The notes under the pieces are model-generated. The model was given only the letters and a program-made list of their open reading frames with translations. It made no database searches and was not told where the DNA came from. Position numbers and translations under genes: made by a program. Shown here in pieces: positions 1 through 9,003 of a DNA stretch of 64,000 nucleotides. The DNA lies in the NCBI RefSeq assembly GCF_000429025.1, contig NZ_AUBB01000041.1, positions 1 through 64,000 on the forward strand. Reading direction: 5' to 3'. Position 1 is the stretch's first letter. Every line of letters starts with the position of its first letter. This stretch comes from Actinospineispora spinosispora DSM 44797 (GTDB lineage Bacteria > Actinomycetota > Actinomycetes > Mycobacteriales > Pseudonocardiaceae).

Positions 1-88
1 CCGGCCTTCGCCGGAACTCCTTCGGAGACTCGCGGAGCCGGCTTAGCTGTCGCTCGCCTTGCTGCGACCGGCTTTGCTGTGGCCGGGT
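1..88. repeat. GC-rich dispersed repeat fragment
   Basis: Non-coding left edge with short inverted and direct repeats. Bases 24-39 are an exact reverse-complement match to bases 34030-34045 in the low-complexity stretch upstream of the XRE-cupin gene, so this looks like one copy of a dispersed intergenic repeat. It lies downstream of the stop of the neighbouring phosphoesterase gene and no gene is supported here. Confidence 0.45.
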
Positions 89-100
89 GCTGTGGCTGGG

Positions 101-958
101 TTAGGACGGCAGCTGGGAGCGGAACTTTTCCACTGTGGGGGCCAGTTTCTCGGGTGGGACTTGCCACACCACGTCGACGTCGATAGGTACGTGGGTGGCT
201 ACCGCGGTGTTGGTGTAGAGGTCCAGGCGGGTCAGGCCCGGGGCCGCCAGACCACGCAGTGCGCCTCCGGGCAGCACCGGGTCCTGGATCGTCGCCAACG
301 GGCCACCCGTCCACACCGGAACACCCGCTACGACTCCGCCGCCGACCATGTGGGTGTGCCCGGCCAGCACCGCGCGGACGTCCGTGCCGGCGATGGCCGC
401 TGCCAGATCGGCCCGGTTCTGCAGCTCGATCGACGAGGTGAACGGCGCGAACGACGGCAGCGGCGGATGATGCAGCGCCACGACCGTCCCGGCGGGTGCC
501 GGTGTCGCCAGCTCCGAACGCAACCACTCCAGCTGCGCGGGCTCCAGCAGGCCATAGGCGAACCCGGGCACGGTGCTGTCCAACGCCACCACCCGCACGT
601 CACCGAACCAGCTCACCGAGTCCAGCGGCGCATCGTCCGGGGCCTGGTCGAGCAGATGCTCGCGCATCACCCCACGCACATCGTGATTGCCCGGCAGATA
701 GACCGCCGGAACGCCGATCCGCGCCAGGACCGGCCCGACCAGGTCGCGCAACCGACTGTAGGCGAGCGGGTCACCGTCGTCGGCCAGGTCGCCGGTGAAC
801 AGGACCGCCGTCGGGCGCGGCGCCAGCGCCTCGACCACCCGCAGCGCGCTGCCCAGCAGCGCGAACGTGTCCACCTGACCCGCACCCGTCGTGTCCTCGG
901 CGCGGATGTGCGAGTCGGTGATCTGGATCAGGGTGTGTCGTGGTCCCTCGGTCACCAC
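101..958 (-). CDS. Metallophosphoesterase, CpdA/3',5'-cyclic-nucleotide phosphodiesterase-like
   Basis: A 285-residue cytoplasmic calcineurin-like phosphoesterase. The metal-binding motifs appear in family order: D15-x-H17, GD57, GNHD at 90-93, a paired histidine near 165 and GHTH near 203. This set defines the binuclear-metal fold of CpdA/Icc-type cyclic AMP phosphodiesterases. Length fits that family (about 270-290). Translation probably starts at tandem GTG codons (958 or 955), preceded by AGGAGG about 9 bases upstream. No signal peptide is visible. The cyclic-nucleotide substrate is inferred from family; related enzymes act on other phosphodiesters. It stands alone, tail-to-tail with nothing visible on its left. 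Confidence 0.85.
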   Translation of the reverse strand: MVTEGPRHTLIQITDSHIRAEDTTGAGQVDTFALLGSALRVVEALAPRPTAVLFTGDLADDGDPLAYSRLRDLVGPVLARIGVPAVYLPGNHDVRGVMREHLLDQAPDDAPLDSVSWFGDVRVVALDSTVPGFAYGLLEPAQLEWLRSELATPAPAGTVVALHHPPLPSFAPFTSSIELQNRADLAAAIAGTDVRAVLAGHTHMVGGGVVAGVPVWTGGPLATIQDPVLPGGALRGLAAPGLTRLDLYTNTAVATHVPIDVDVVWQVPPEKLAPTVEKFRSQLPS

Positions 959-1022
959 CCGATCCTGCCTCCTGCGCCGCGACGGTGGAACTTTCTGAGA
1001 GGGCAGATGTGATAACGGTCTC

Positions 1023-1937
1023 TCACCGCGCGGATCGAACAGGGTCCAGCACCGGTGAGTTCCGGGCCAGGAAGTCCCACAGCCTGCTGGCGACCGGCCC
1101 GTGCGGCCGGTCCCGACGCCGGGCAGCCACCAGCTCCTCGACCACCCCGGGGAAATGCCGCCCGGTGATCGACAGCAGACGACCGTCGGTCAGCTCGGAC
1201 TCGATCATGAACCGAGGCAGGTGTCCCCACGCCATGCCACGCAGGATCAGCTCCTTCTTCATCAGGTGATCCGGCACCGAGCACTGCGGTGCACCCTCCA
1301 CGACGTAGTGGCTCGGCTCGGCCGGCTGGTGCGCCGAATCGCGGATCAGGCACTGGGTGAACGGCTGCATGTGCCTCGGCGTGACCTCGGCCGTCGGTTC
1401 GAACGGCAGAAAGCCCGGCGCCACGACCGGAACCAGCGCGACGGGCCCCAGGTCGATCCACTCCATCCGCACATCGCTCTTGGCCACCCGGTGCACGATG
1501 AGGTCCGTCTCGTCGGACAGCAACCGCTCCCACGGGCCGGTCACCGCCTCGAACTGCAGATGCAACCGGGTCTGCGGGCACCGCCCGAAGAACTCGCTCA
1601 ACAGATCCAGCACCGGCGGCAGCGGGCACAGGTCACCGAGAACCACCCGCAGCTCGGCCTCCTCGCCCATCGCCAGCTGCGTCGCGTAGGTCCCCAGCTC
1701 CTCCACCTCGTGCAGCAGCACCGAGACCCGGCGGTGAAAGACCTGACCGGCCTCGGTCAGCCGCACCCGATACCCGGACCGGTCCAGCAGCTGAAGCCCC
1801 AGCTGGTGCTCCAGCTTGGCGACCGCAGCGAACACCGACGGATGCGAACGGTGCAGCCGCTCGGCAGCGGCCTGGAAACCGCCCGCGCTCACCACCGCGT
1901 CGAAGCACTGCAACTCGTGCAGCGTGAACTGAGACAT
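1023..1937 (-). CDS. LysR-family transcriptional regulator
   Basis: A 304-residue LysR-type regulator. An N-terminal winged helix-turn-helix (about residues 4-63) is followed by a periplasmic-binding-protein-like effector domain. It is divergent from the enol-lactonase-like hydrolase starting at 2012, with about 74 bp between the two starts. That is the usual LysR arrangement, so it probably controls that gene. The intergenic region is AT-rich for this genome (around 1970-1985), consistent with overlapping divergent promoters. The effector is unknown; a beta-ketoadipate-pathway intermediate is a reasonable inference from the neighbour only. Confidence 0.85.
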   Translation of the reverse strand: MSQFTLHELQCFDAVVSAGGFQAAAERLHRSHPSVFAAVAKLEHQLGLQLLDRSGYRVRLTEAGQVFHRRVSVLLHEVEELGTYATQLAMGEEAELRVVLGDLCPLPPVLDLLSEFFGRCPQTRLHLQFEAVTGPWERLLSDETDLIVHRVAKSDVRMEWIDLGPVALVPVVAPGFLPFEPTAEVTPRHMQPFTQCLIRDSAHQPAEPSHYVVEGAPQCSVPDHLMKKELILRGMAWGHLPRFMIESELTDGRLLSITGRHFPGVVEELVAARRRDRPHGPVASRLWDFLARNSPVLDPVRSAR

Positions 1938-2011
1938 TGTCGGTTCAATCTACAAGGCCTGTCCGAACTCTGTAATTTAAAATCTGCCTTGCGGTGCACA
2001 GGATGAAGGAC

Positions 2012-2800
2012 ATGACCACCTCATTCACCACCGGCGACGGTGTCCGCATCGCCTACCGGCTCGACGGCGACGCGAGCAAGCCGGTGCTGCTGCTGTCCAA
2101 CTCGATCGCCACCGACCTGCACATGTGGGACACCAACGTCGTGGCCCTCACCGAGCACTTCCGCCTCCTGCGCTACGACTTCCGAGGGCACGGTGGCTCC
2201 GAGACGCCCGAGGGTGCCTACTCGCTCGACCGGTTCGGGCGTGACGTCCTCGAGCTGCTGGACACGCTGGACCTGCCGAGGGTGCACGTGCTGGGTCTGT
2301 CGCTCGGCGGGTACGTCGCGCAGTGGCTGGCCATCCACGCCCCGGAGCGCGTCGACCGGCTCGTGCTCGCCAACACCGCCGCCCATCTCGGTCCGGCCCC
2401 GCAGTGGGACGCCGCGATCGCCGAGCTGCTGCGTGCCCCCGACATGCGCGAGACCGCCGACAGGTTCCTGCACAACTGGTTCCCGGCCGAGCTGCTGGAG
2501 TCCGACACGGTCGAACCGTTCCGCCGGACGCTGCTGACCACCTCACGCGAAGGCGTCGCGGCCGCCTGGGCCATCGTGCGCGACTCCGACCAGCGGCGCA
2601 CCGTCTCGCTGATCTCCCGCCCGACCCTGGTCATCGCGGGCCGCGACGACACCGTCACCTCCGAGGCGCACGGCAAGGAGCTGGCCGAGACGATCCCCGG
2701 CGCCCGCTTCGAGGTCCTGCCCGCGGTGCACCTGTCCAACGTCGAACAGTCGTCGGCTTTCGAGGATGCCGTCGTCACTTTCCTGCGGCAGCAGCCCTGA
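2012..2800 (+). CDS. pcaD: Alpha/beta hydrolase, 3-oxoadipate enol-lactonase (PcaD)-like
   Basis: A 262-residue alpha/beta hydrolase. The nucleophile elbow GLSLGG puts Ser at 97. The acid is in the GRDD segment near 212 and the histidine in HLSNVEQ near 240; that last segment is characteristic of PcaD enol-lactonases, which open 3-oxoadipate enol-lactone to 3-oxoadipate in protocatechuate/catechol degradation. The RFRGHG-type oxyanion segment is near 58-62. ATG 2012 is chosen over GTG 1994 and ATG 2003 because AGGA lies 8 bases upstream. No other pca genes are adjacent, so the exact lactone substrate is inferred. The divergent LysR gene is its probable regulator. Confidence 0.75.
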   Translation: MTTSFTTGDGVRIAYRLDGDASKPVLLLSNSIATDLHMWDTNVVALTEHFRLLRYDFRGHGGSETPEGAYSLDRFGRDVLELLDTLDLPRVHVLGLSLGGYVAQWLAIHAPERVDRLVLANTAAHLGPAPQWDAAIAELLRAPDMRETADRFLHNWFPAELLESDTVEPFRRTLLTTSREGVAAAWAIVRDSDQRRTVSLISRPTLVIAGRDDTVTSEAHGKELAETIPGARFEVLPAVHLSNVEQSSAFEDAVVTFLRQQP

Positions 2801-2843
2801 CCTCGGGACGTACAGGATCCACGGCGCCGTCCGGGAGGGCCGT

Positions 2844-3650
2844 TCAGCTGAGCGTCGTCCCGGTGTCGGCCGGCAGCCAGTTGCCGTGGAAGTCGAACGG
2901 GATCACGTGCGGCAGCGGTACGCGCGCGACGGGCGGGGCGCCGAGTTCATTGCCGTCGAAGATACGCAGCTCGGTGCGGCCGTCGAGGCTCAGGACGAGA
3001 ATGAGCAGCCAGACGTCGGTGTCTGCGGTCGCGCCGGGTTTCGGGACCGGGATGGGCTCGCCGGCGTGCTCGCCGGACCTGTGCCACAACGTGGTGACCG
3101 ACCCGGTCTCGGTGTCGAGTGTGACGGGTTGCCCCATGTAGCCGGTGACGCCGTAGATGTGGCGATGTTCCGACAGCCACGAACCGGGCGCGACGCGGGG
3201 AACTCGAACGCGATGTCGGCCAGCCGTCGACGGCGTACCTGGCCGCTGTCGGTGAGGCGGAGCCGTTCAGGCCATCCGTGGCGGACCTCCGGCCAGGTTC
3301 CGGCCAGCGGCTCCTGGAAGAGCTTGAAGATCGAGTCGTCCGGATAGGCGCACAGGTCGAGCACCACGTCGTTGCCGTCGTCGAACGCATTGGCGGTGTG
3401 GTGCAGCAGGAACGCCTCGGTGCTGTACCGGCACACCTCGCCGTTGATGCGGTCGATGACCAGGATGCGGGGTGTCGAGCTCAGGATTCCACCGGAACAC
3501 GTCGTGCACGGTCCTGGATTTCGTGAGCAGTCCGAGTGGGAACCGAGGCATGGTCAGTGGATGCACCACGATGATCGCCTTGGTGCGCGTCAGCGCGAAG
3601 TCGTCGCTCCGGGATCAGATACCGAGAATGGATGTTGTCCTGGCTCTCCG
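2844..3650 (-). pseudogene. Carotenoid/stilbene oxygenase remnant (RPE65 family)
   Basis: Degraded C-terminal part of a carotenoid cleavage oxygenase. Family segments are recognisable but lie in three reading frames: a HDFALT-like stretch near 3600, VHPLTMPRFPLG and FRWNPE near 3480-3560, LLHHTANAF and VVLDLC near 3360-3430, and the closing PHVIPFDFHGNW segment near 2860-2900. At least three frame changes (near 3600, 3480 and 3190) separate them, and the N-terminal half is absent. An intact member would be about 450-480 residues. Several independent shifts argue for true decay rather than a single sequencing error. Confidence 0.75.
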
Positions 3651-3757
3651 GGCTCCCGTGGTCAGCCGAACGCCGGATCGGTGACGACTGACAGCCCGGC
3701 GGGCTCGGCTTGCGGGATCGGGGCGCTGGGGTTGACTGGGCTACCGGGAGGTACTCC

Positions 3758-5404
3758 ATGACCGTCACCGACGCCGCTGACTTCACCCGGCAGCGCCCGA
3801 TCCCGGACAACCTGATCCCGGATCTCAACCACGTCAACGCCTTCACCCGCGACAAGGTCGCCGCCGCCGTCGTCCGGCGCCACGCCCCGTGGGCCTGGGA
3901 CCGGGCGGAGGCGCTGGGCTCGCGGGTGTGGGACCCCCTGGTGCTCAAGGCCGCGCGCGACGCCCAGCGCCACACCCCTGAGCTGCGCACCCTCGACCGT
4001 CTCGGCAACGAGGTCTACGACGTCGAGTTCCACCCGGCCTACCACGAGCTGATGTCGCTGGGCTTCGGTTCCGGCGTGCACTCGCTGGCCTGGACCTCCG
4101 ACGAACCCGGCGCGCACTCGGCCCGCGCGGTGCTGTCCTACCTGTGGAACCAGATCGACGGCTCGACCGCGTGCCCGATCGGCATGGCGTACGCCTCGAT
4201 CCCGGTGCTGCGCAGCCAGCCCGAGCTCGCGCCGTGGGCCGAGGCGATCGCGGCGGAGGGCTACGACCCGGCGGACGTCGCGATCGGACGCAAGTCGGCG
4301 GGCACGATCGGCTACTTCATGACCGAGAAGCACGGCGGCTCCGACCTGCGGGCCAACGTCACCGTCGCCCGCCCGGTCGGCAAACGGGGCCCCGGGGAGA
4401 CCTACCTGGTCAACGGGCACAAATGGTTCGCCTCGGTGCCCATGTCCGACGCCTACCTGACCGTCGCGCACACCGAGGGCGGCGTGTCCTGCCTGCTGGT
4501 GCCGCGCCGCGTCCCGGACGGTGAGCTCAACGGCATCCGGATCAACCGGCTGAAGGACAAGCTGGGCAACCGCGCCAACGCCTCGTCGGAGATCGAGTAC
4601 CACGACGCGCGGGCTTTCCTCGTCGGCGAGGAGGGCAAGGGGGTGCGGACGATCCTGTCCTCGGCCGAGTACACCCGCCTCGACTTCGCCATCGGCTCCG
4701 CCGGTCTGATGCGCGCGGCGCTGTCCCAGGGGCTGCACTACAACGACCAGCGCACGGCGTTCGGCGCGCCGCTGTCCCAGCTGCCGATCCAGGCGCCCGT
4801 GCTGGCCGACCTGGCGCTGGAATGGGCCGGCGCCGCGCACCTCGGGTTCCGGGTCGCGCACGCCGAGGACCACCAGGACGACGTGTCGGAGAAGCTGCTC
4901 AGCCGGCTGCTCACCCCGGTGGCGAAGTTCTGGAACTGCCGGCGCGTGTCGAGCGTGACCGAGGAGGTCATCCAGTCGATCGGCGGCAACGCCTACATCG
5001 AGGAACACCCGTGCCCGCGCTACTACCGGGAGGCGCCGCTCAACGCGATCTGGGAGGGCACCTCGAACATGATGGTGATGGACGTCGGCCGCGTCCTGGA
5101 GCGCGAGCCGAAGGCGATCGAACCGGTACTCGACGAGATCCGCCCCGCCGCCGGGGAACACCCGCTCCTGGCCGGGGCGCTCACCGAGATCGAGGAGCTC
5201 GTCATGGCTCCGGAGGACACCACCCGCTACCTGGTCACCCGGCTGGCGCTGGCGGTGCAGGCGTCCCTGCTGGTCCAGCACGCCCCCACGGTCGTGTCCG
5301 ACGCCTTCGTGGCTTCCCGCCTGGGCACCACCTGGGGCCCCACCTACGGCACGCTGCGCAACCTCGACTTCACCGCGATCACCGACTACGCCCGCCTCGA
5401 CTAA
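3758..5404 (+). CDS. Acyl-CoA dehydrogenase, AidB-like
   Basis: A 548-residue flavoprotein of the acyl-CoA dehydrogenase superfamily, long form as in AidB. Supporting segments are STACPIGMAYASIPVL, the FAD-contacting TEKHGGSDLRAN, the QSIGGNAY block and the IWEGTSNMM motif near the C-terminal third. Long AidB-type members are implicated in alkylation protection or branched acyl-CoA oxidation; which applies here cannot be read from sequence. ATG 3758 has GGGAGG 5' of it and gives the usual N-terminus; an in-frame ATG-like start 16 codons upstream lacks a good ribosome site. It ends just before a strong hairpin, so it looks monocistronic. Confidence 0.82.
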   Translation: MTVTDAADFTRQRPIPDNLIPDLNHVNAFTRDKVAAAVVRRHAPWAWDRAEALGSRVWDPLVLKAARDAQRHTPELRTLDRLGNEVYDVEFHPAYHELMSLGFGSGVHSLAWTSDEPGAHSARAVLSYLWNQIDGSTACPIGMAYASIPVLRSQPELAPWAEAIAAEGYDPADVAIGRKSAGTIGYFMTEKHGGSDLRANVTVARPVGKRGPGETYLVNGHKWFASVPMSDAYLTVAHTEGGVSCLLVPRRVPDGELNGIRINRLKDKLGNRANASSEIEYHDARAFLVGEEGKGVRTILSSAEYTRLDFAIGSAGLMRAALSQGLHYNDQRTAFGAPLSQLPIQAPVLADLALEWAGAAHLGFRVAHAEDHQDDVSEKLLSRLLTPVAKFWNCRRVSSVTEEVIQSIGGNAYIEEHPCPRYYREAPLNAIWEGTSNMMVMDVGRVLEREPKAIEPVLDEIRPAAGEHPLLAGALTEIEELVMAPEDTTRYLVTRLALAVQASLLVQHAPTVVSDAFVASRLGTTWGPTYGTLRNLDFTAITDYARLD

Positions 5405-5439
5405 CGCCGCACCCCGCCCCACCTGCCCCACCCCACCGG

Positions 5440-5488
5440 CACGAATGTGGCTTTAGGGACGTTGAACGTCCCTAAAGCCACATTCGTG
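5440..5488. terminator. Long near-perfect hairpin between convergent genes
   Basis: Arms of about 23 bases (starting CACGAATGTGGCTTTAGGGA) pair almost perfectly around a short loop at 5463-5465. The element lies between the acyl-CoA dehydrogenase and the convergent flavin hydroxylase and probably ends transcription from both sides. A near-identical copy sits at 33897-33945. Confidence 0.7.
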
Positions 5489-5536
5489 TCATCGGGGGAG
5501 GAGGTGATCACCGGGAGGCGGGCTGGTGGCGGGGGG

Positions 5537-6670
5537 TTAGCGGCGGGTGGACAGTTCGGAGAGGGTCATCGCCAGGGTGTGGCGGAACGGGGGGACGTGG
5601 GAGAGGGTGCGCAGGGTGGTGTTGCGGAGCGTGCGCACCAAGGGGCTGTGGGTCGTGGCCGCTCGGGTCATGCGGTCGGTCATCGACAGGACGCCTGCCG
5701 CGACCGGGCGGCGGATCGACTCGTAGCGGGCCTCGGCGCCGGTGTGCAGCAGGGTCGCCAGCTCGACCGCGTCCTGGATGCCGGTGTTCATGCCCTGACC
5801 GCCCGCCGGTGAGTGCACGTGCGCGGCGTCGCCCGCCAGGAAGACCCGGCCGGTGCGGTAGCGGCTGGCCAGCCTGTGGTGGACGCGGAACCGGGAGCTC
5901 CAGACCACCTCGTCGACCCGCGCGGGATCGGTGACCGGACCCCTGGTGTCCAGCAGGCGCTGGATGTCGGGCAGCTCGGGATGTTCGGGGGCGTGGTCGA
6001 GGGTGGCGACGATGCGGTGCCGGTCACCGGGCAGCGGCGCGACGACGACGAGACCGGCGGGGGAGAAGAACAGCTGCACCTCGTCGGCCGGCAGTGCCCA
6101 GCCCATCCGAACGTCGGCGAGGACGAAGGACTGCTCGTAGGCGCTGCCGGTGAAACCGATGCCGGCGAGGCCCCGGACCGCGCTGTGCATGCCGTCCGCA
6201 CCGATGAGATAGCGCGCCCGGATGCTGGTGGTGCCACCCTCGTCGGTGGTGTGCACGGTGACCCCGTCGGCGTCCTGGTCCAGGCCGACCACCTCGGTGG
6301 GCCGCTGGACCTTGCCGCCCAGCTCCCGCAACCGGTTGAGCAGGACCTCCTCGGTGGTGCTCTGCGGGACCATCAGCGTGAACGGGTACGGCGTCGGCAG
6401 GTCGGAGAAGTCGAGGCTCAGCAGGGTGCGGTCGCGGTCCCGGAGGGTGAACGAGGGGACCACGACACCTCGGGTGACCAGCTCGCGGGCCACGCCGAGG
6501 TCGCGCAGGACCTCCAGGGTGCGAGCATGGACGACCGCCGCGCGCGAGGTGTTCGCGCCCTCCGGGTTCTTGTCCAGAACCACCACGTCCATGCCCTTGT
6601 CGATCAACGAGGCGCCGAGCGTGAGCCCGGTCGGGCCGGCACCGACGACCACCACATCCGTGTTCCGCAT
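5537..6670 (-). CDS. FAD-dependent aromatic hydroxylase/monooxygenase (PheA/TfdB family)
   Basis: A 377-residue class A flavoprotein monooxygenase. The N-terminal Rossmann motif VVVGAGPTGLTLG binds the ADP of FAD; the middle DG-type segment IGADGMHSAVR (about 160-170) and the GDAAHVHSPAGGQGMN segment near 275-290 are the two other FAD signatures of the family. Substrates of relatives are phenols, polyketide quinones or antibiotics; the substrate here is unknown. At 377 residues it lacks the extra C-terminal thioredoxin-like domain of phenol hydroxylases. ATG 6670 is chosen because AAGGA lies 8 bases upstream; an upstream ATG at 6691 has none. It is divergent from the atypical response regulator. 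Confidence 0.85.
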   Translation of the reverse strand: MRNTDVVVVGAGPTGLTLGASLIDKGMDVVVLDKNPEGANTSRAAVVHARTLEVLRDLGVARELVTRGVVVPSFTLRDRDRTLLSLDFSDLPTPYPFTLMVPQSTTEEVLLNRLRELGGKVQRPTEVVGLDQDADGVTVHTTDEGGTTSIRARYLIGADGMHSAVRGLAGIGFTGSAYEQSFVLADVRMGWALPADEVQLFFSPAGLVVVAPLPGDRHRIVATLDHAPEHPELPDIQRLLDTRGPVTDPARVDEVVWSSRFRVHHRLASRYRTGRVFLAGDAAHVHSPAGGQGMNTGIQDAVELATLLHTGAEARYESIRRPVAAGVLSMTDRMTRAATTHSPLVRTLRNTTLRTLSHVPPFRHTLAMTLSELSTRR

Positions 6671-6824
6671 GGCAGTAATCCTTTTCTTCAACGCCTATGT
6701 CAACGCTTGTTGGCAACACGACTGTAGCGCGGCGGGGCAGGATTGACAACAAATGTTGGTCAACATACGATGACCAACGTTGTTGGGGAGCTAGTACGCA
6801 CCCCTCTCAGGGAAGGTCGATGAG

Positions 6825-7523
6825 CTGCGTATCTTGCTGATCGAATCCGACGACCGGGTGGCCGCCGCCCTGCGGAGCGCGTTGCACGGTCACGACATCG
6901 CCACGGACCGGTTGCGGGCCGAGGGTCCGGAGGTGCTGGACCACCTCGACGATGTCGACGTGGTGGTGCACAGCCTCGGTCTCGGTGACATCGCCGGCAC
7001 GTCGATCTGTCAGCTCGTCCGTGAGGTGAGCGACGTGCCGCTCATCCTGCTCGCCGCGCGGTTCCGGCTGAGTGACTGCGTACTGGGACTTTATCTGGGC
7101 GCGGACGACTACGTCGTCGAGCCGGTCGATTCAGGTGAACTGGCCGCCCGGATCTCCGCGGTGGACCGGCGGCGGCGCCGGGGTGCGCGAGTCCGGCATT
7201 CGCAGAATTCTCCGCTCGACCTGGCCGAGGGGTGCGGCGCCGGATCACGTCGCGTGGTGCGGGTCGACGGGCGGCCGGTGAAACTGACACCCAAGGAATT
7301 CCGCCTGCTCAGCGTGCTGAATCGGGCGAACGGTTCGGTGTGCACCCGCAACCATCTGATGGTGGAGGTCTGGGGCCGGCCATTGCCCGCGTCGAGTCGT
7401 TCGCTGGATGTGCACGTGGCCACCCTGCGTACGAAACTCGGACGTTCGGACCTGGTCCAGACGGTGCACGGCGTCGGTTATCGACTGGTGGCCCAACGAG
7501 CCGCGCTCCGTTACGCGGGATAA
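6825..7523 (+). CDS. Atypical OmpR-family response regulator lacking the phospho-acceptor
   Basis: About 232 residues: a receiver-like domain (1-120) and an OmpR/PhoB winged-helix DNA-binding domain (about 140-225, ending in HGVGYRLV). The receiver is degenerate. The aspartate of the usual VLLDLxLP segment is serine (about S50), the conserved lysine before proline is glutamate (about E99), and the Thr/Ser switch residue is alanine (about A77). Control by phosphorylation is therefore unlikely, and no histidine kinase is adjacent. Start is uncertain: TTG 6834 trims the first strand, while CTG 6825 restores it and has GGGAAGG 8 bases upstream. No in-frame ATG or GTG is nearby. Confidence 0.8.
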   Translation: MRILLIESDDRVAAALRSALHGHDIATDRLRAEGPEVLDHLDDVDVVVHSLGLGDIAGTSICQLVREVSDVPLILLAARFRLSDCVLGLYLGADDYVVEPVDSGELAARISAVDRRRRRGARVRHSQNSPLDLAEGCGAGSRRVVRVDGRPVKLTPKEFRLLSVLNRANGSVCTRNHLMVEVWGRPLPASSRSLDVHVATLRTKLGRSDLVQTVHGVGYRLVAQRAALRYAG

Positions 7524-7573
7524 AGCCGTGAGTGGCGAGTGGTCCTATAGGACCACTCGCCACTCACGGCTTT
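7522..7573. terminator. 52-bp perfect palindrome, bidirectional terminator
   Basis: A perfect palindrome centred between 7547 and 7548 (central TCCTATAGGA), bounded by AAA and TTT so it can act as an intrinsic terminator on both strands. It overlaps the stop codons of the response regulator and of the convergent transporter. The same core recurs at 58590-58635. Confidence 0.8.
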
Positions 7574-9003
7574 TAGCGTAGTTCGCGTGCCTCCTCCTCC
7601 GTGGTTACCGCCGGGTGGCAGCCGGGCAGTGGTTTACCGGCGGTCTCCTTCATCAGGTACGCGCAGATCGCGCCGAGGACACCCGCGCCGATCAGGTAGT
7701 AGCCGGGGAAGTCCAGGTTCCCGGTCGCCAGTACCAGGCCGCTGACCACGATCGCCGTGGTGCCGCCGAATGCCGAGACGAAGATGTTGAACGTGACCGA
7801 CAGCCCGCCGTAGCGGATGTGGGTCGGGAACATCGCCGGCAGCGTCGAGGGTGCGACCGCGGAGAAGCAGACCAGCGACAGACCCATGACCATCAGGCCG
7901 ATGAACGTCGTGGCGATACCGCCGGACCGCAGCAGCAGCACCGAGGGCAGACCGAGCACGATGAGCCCCGCGCACCCGACCAGCAGCACCCGGCGGCGGC
8001 CGAACCGGTCGCTGAGCGTGCCCAGGAAGGTGATCACCACCATCAGCAGGAGCAGCACCACGATCTGCAGCAGGTTCGAGGCCTCCTCGCTGATCCCGGC
8101 ATGGCCGCTGGCCGGCAGGGTGGTCGTCAGATAGGTGGGCACATAGCTGGTGAGCAGGTAGTTCGTGACGTTCCAGGCGATGATGATGCCGCCGGCCAGC
8201 AGCATCGTGCGCCAGTGATCGGCGAACAGCTGCCGCAGGCCCTCACCGGCCGAGGTGCCCTCGCGGGCCTCGGACTCGGCGAGCATGGTCTTGAACGCCG
8301 GGGTCTCCTCCAGCTTGAGTCGCAGGTAGAGCCCGGCGATGCCGAGCGGCAGCGACAGCAGGAACGGCAGGCGCCAGCCCCAGGACAGCATCGCCTCGTG
8401 GGGCAGTGCGATGGTCAGGATGGTGACCAGGCTGGCGCCCATCGCGTAGCCGGTGAGTGTGCCGAACTCCAGCCAGCTGCCGAAGAACCCGCGCCTGCGG
8501 TCGGAGCTGTACTCGGCGATGAACGTCATCGCGCCGCCGTACTCGCCACCGGTGGACAGTCCCTGGATGATCCGCACGAAGATCACCAGCAGCGGCGCGG
8601 AGATGCCGATCGCCGCGTAGCTGGGCAGCAGCCCGAGGACGAACGTCCCGGCCGCCATCAGGATGACCGTCATCGACAGCACCTTGGTGCGCCCGATCCG
8701 GTCGCCCAACGTGCCGAAGATGAGCCCGCCGATCGGGCGGACCAGGAATGACACGGCGAACGTCGCGAATGCGTAGAGAACCGCGACCGACTGGGGTAGG
8801 TCGGAGAAGAAGACGTGCGTGATGACCGGCACCAGGTAGGCGTAGACGCCGAAGTCGTACCATTCAGTGACATTGCCGATAGCGGCTGCCGCGACCGCGC
8901 GCCGAACCGTCTTCTCGTCGGTGACCGTCACCCCGGCCACCTCAGTGGATCCTGATGAACTGCCTGGTAGCGGCGCCGGTACCTCGCCGATATGTTCGCT
9001 CAC
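7573..9003 (-). CDS. MFS transporter, metabolite:H+ symporter (MHS) family
   Basis: A 476-residue inner-membrane permease with 12 predicted membrane spans. It carries the MHS hallmarks: EWYDFGVYAYL in helix 1, RPIGGLIFG and GDRIGR in the first cytoplasmic loop, and QGLSTGGEYGG in helix 4. MHS members import organic acids or osmolytes such as betaine, proline, citrate or shikimate. It lies last in line behind the Rieske ferredoxin, reductase and oxygenase genes on the same strand, so it is a candidate importer for their substrate, although a 209-bp gap separates it from the oxygenase gene. Substrate is unknown. Confidence 0.85.
   Translation of the reverse strand: MSEHIGEVPAPLPGSSSGSTEVAGVTVTDEKTVRRAVAAAAIGNVTEWYDFGVYAYLVPVITHVFFSDLPQSVAVLYAFATFAVSFLVRPIGGLIFGTLGDRIGRTKVLSMTVILMAAGTFVLGLLPSYAAIGISAPLLVIFVRIIQGLSTGGEYGGAMTFIAEYSSDRRRGFFGSWLEFGTLTGYAMGASLVTILTIALPHEAMLSWGWRLPFLLSLPLGIAGLYLRLKLEETPAFKTMLAESEAREGTSAGEGLRQLFADHWRTMLLAGGIIIAWNVTNYLLTSYVPTYLTTTLPASGHAGISEEASNLLQIVVLLLLMVVITFLGTLSDRFGRRRVLLVGCAGLIVLGLPSVLLLRSGGIATTFIGLMVMGLSLVCFSAVAPSTLPAMFPTHIRYGGLSVTFNIFVSAFGGTTAIVVSGLVLATGNLDFPGYYLIGAGVLGAICAYLMKETAGKPLPGCHPAVTTEEEARELR

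Noticed and set aside
3662-5431. 589-codon open frame on the minus strand across the acyl-CoA dehydrogenase gene
   Set aside because: Shadow of a high-GC coding strand; the product is Arg/Gly/Ala/Val-rich without any domain, while the plus strand encodes a full AidB-like enzyme.
5440-5488. Inverted repeats considered as transposon ends
   Set aside because: No transposase gene or target-site duplication is seen; each copy is a stand-alone hairpin at a gene end, which fits a terminator.
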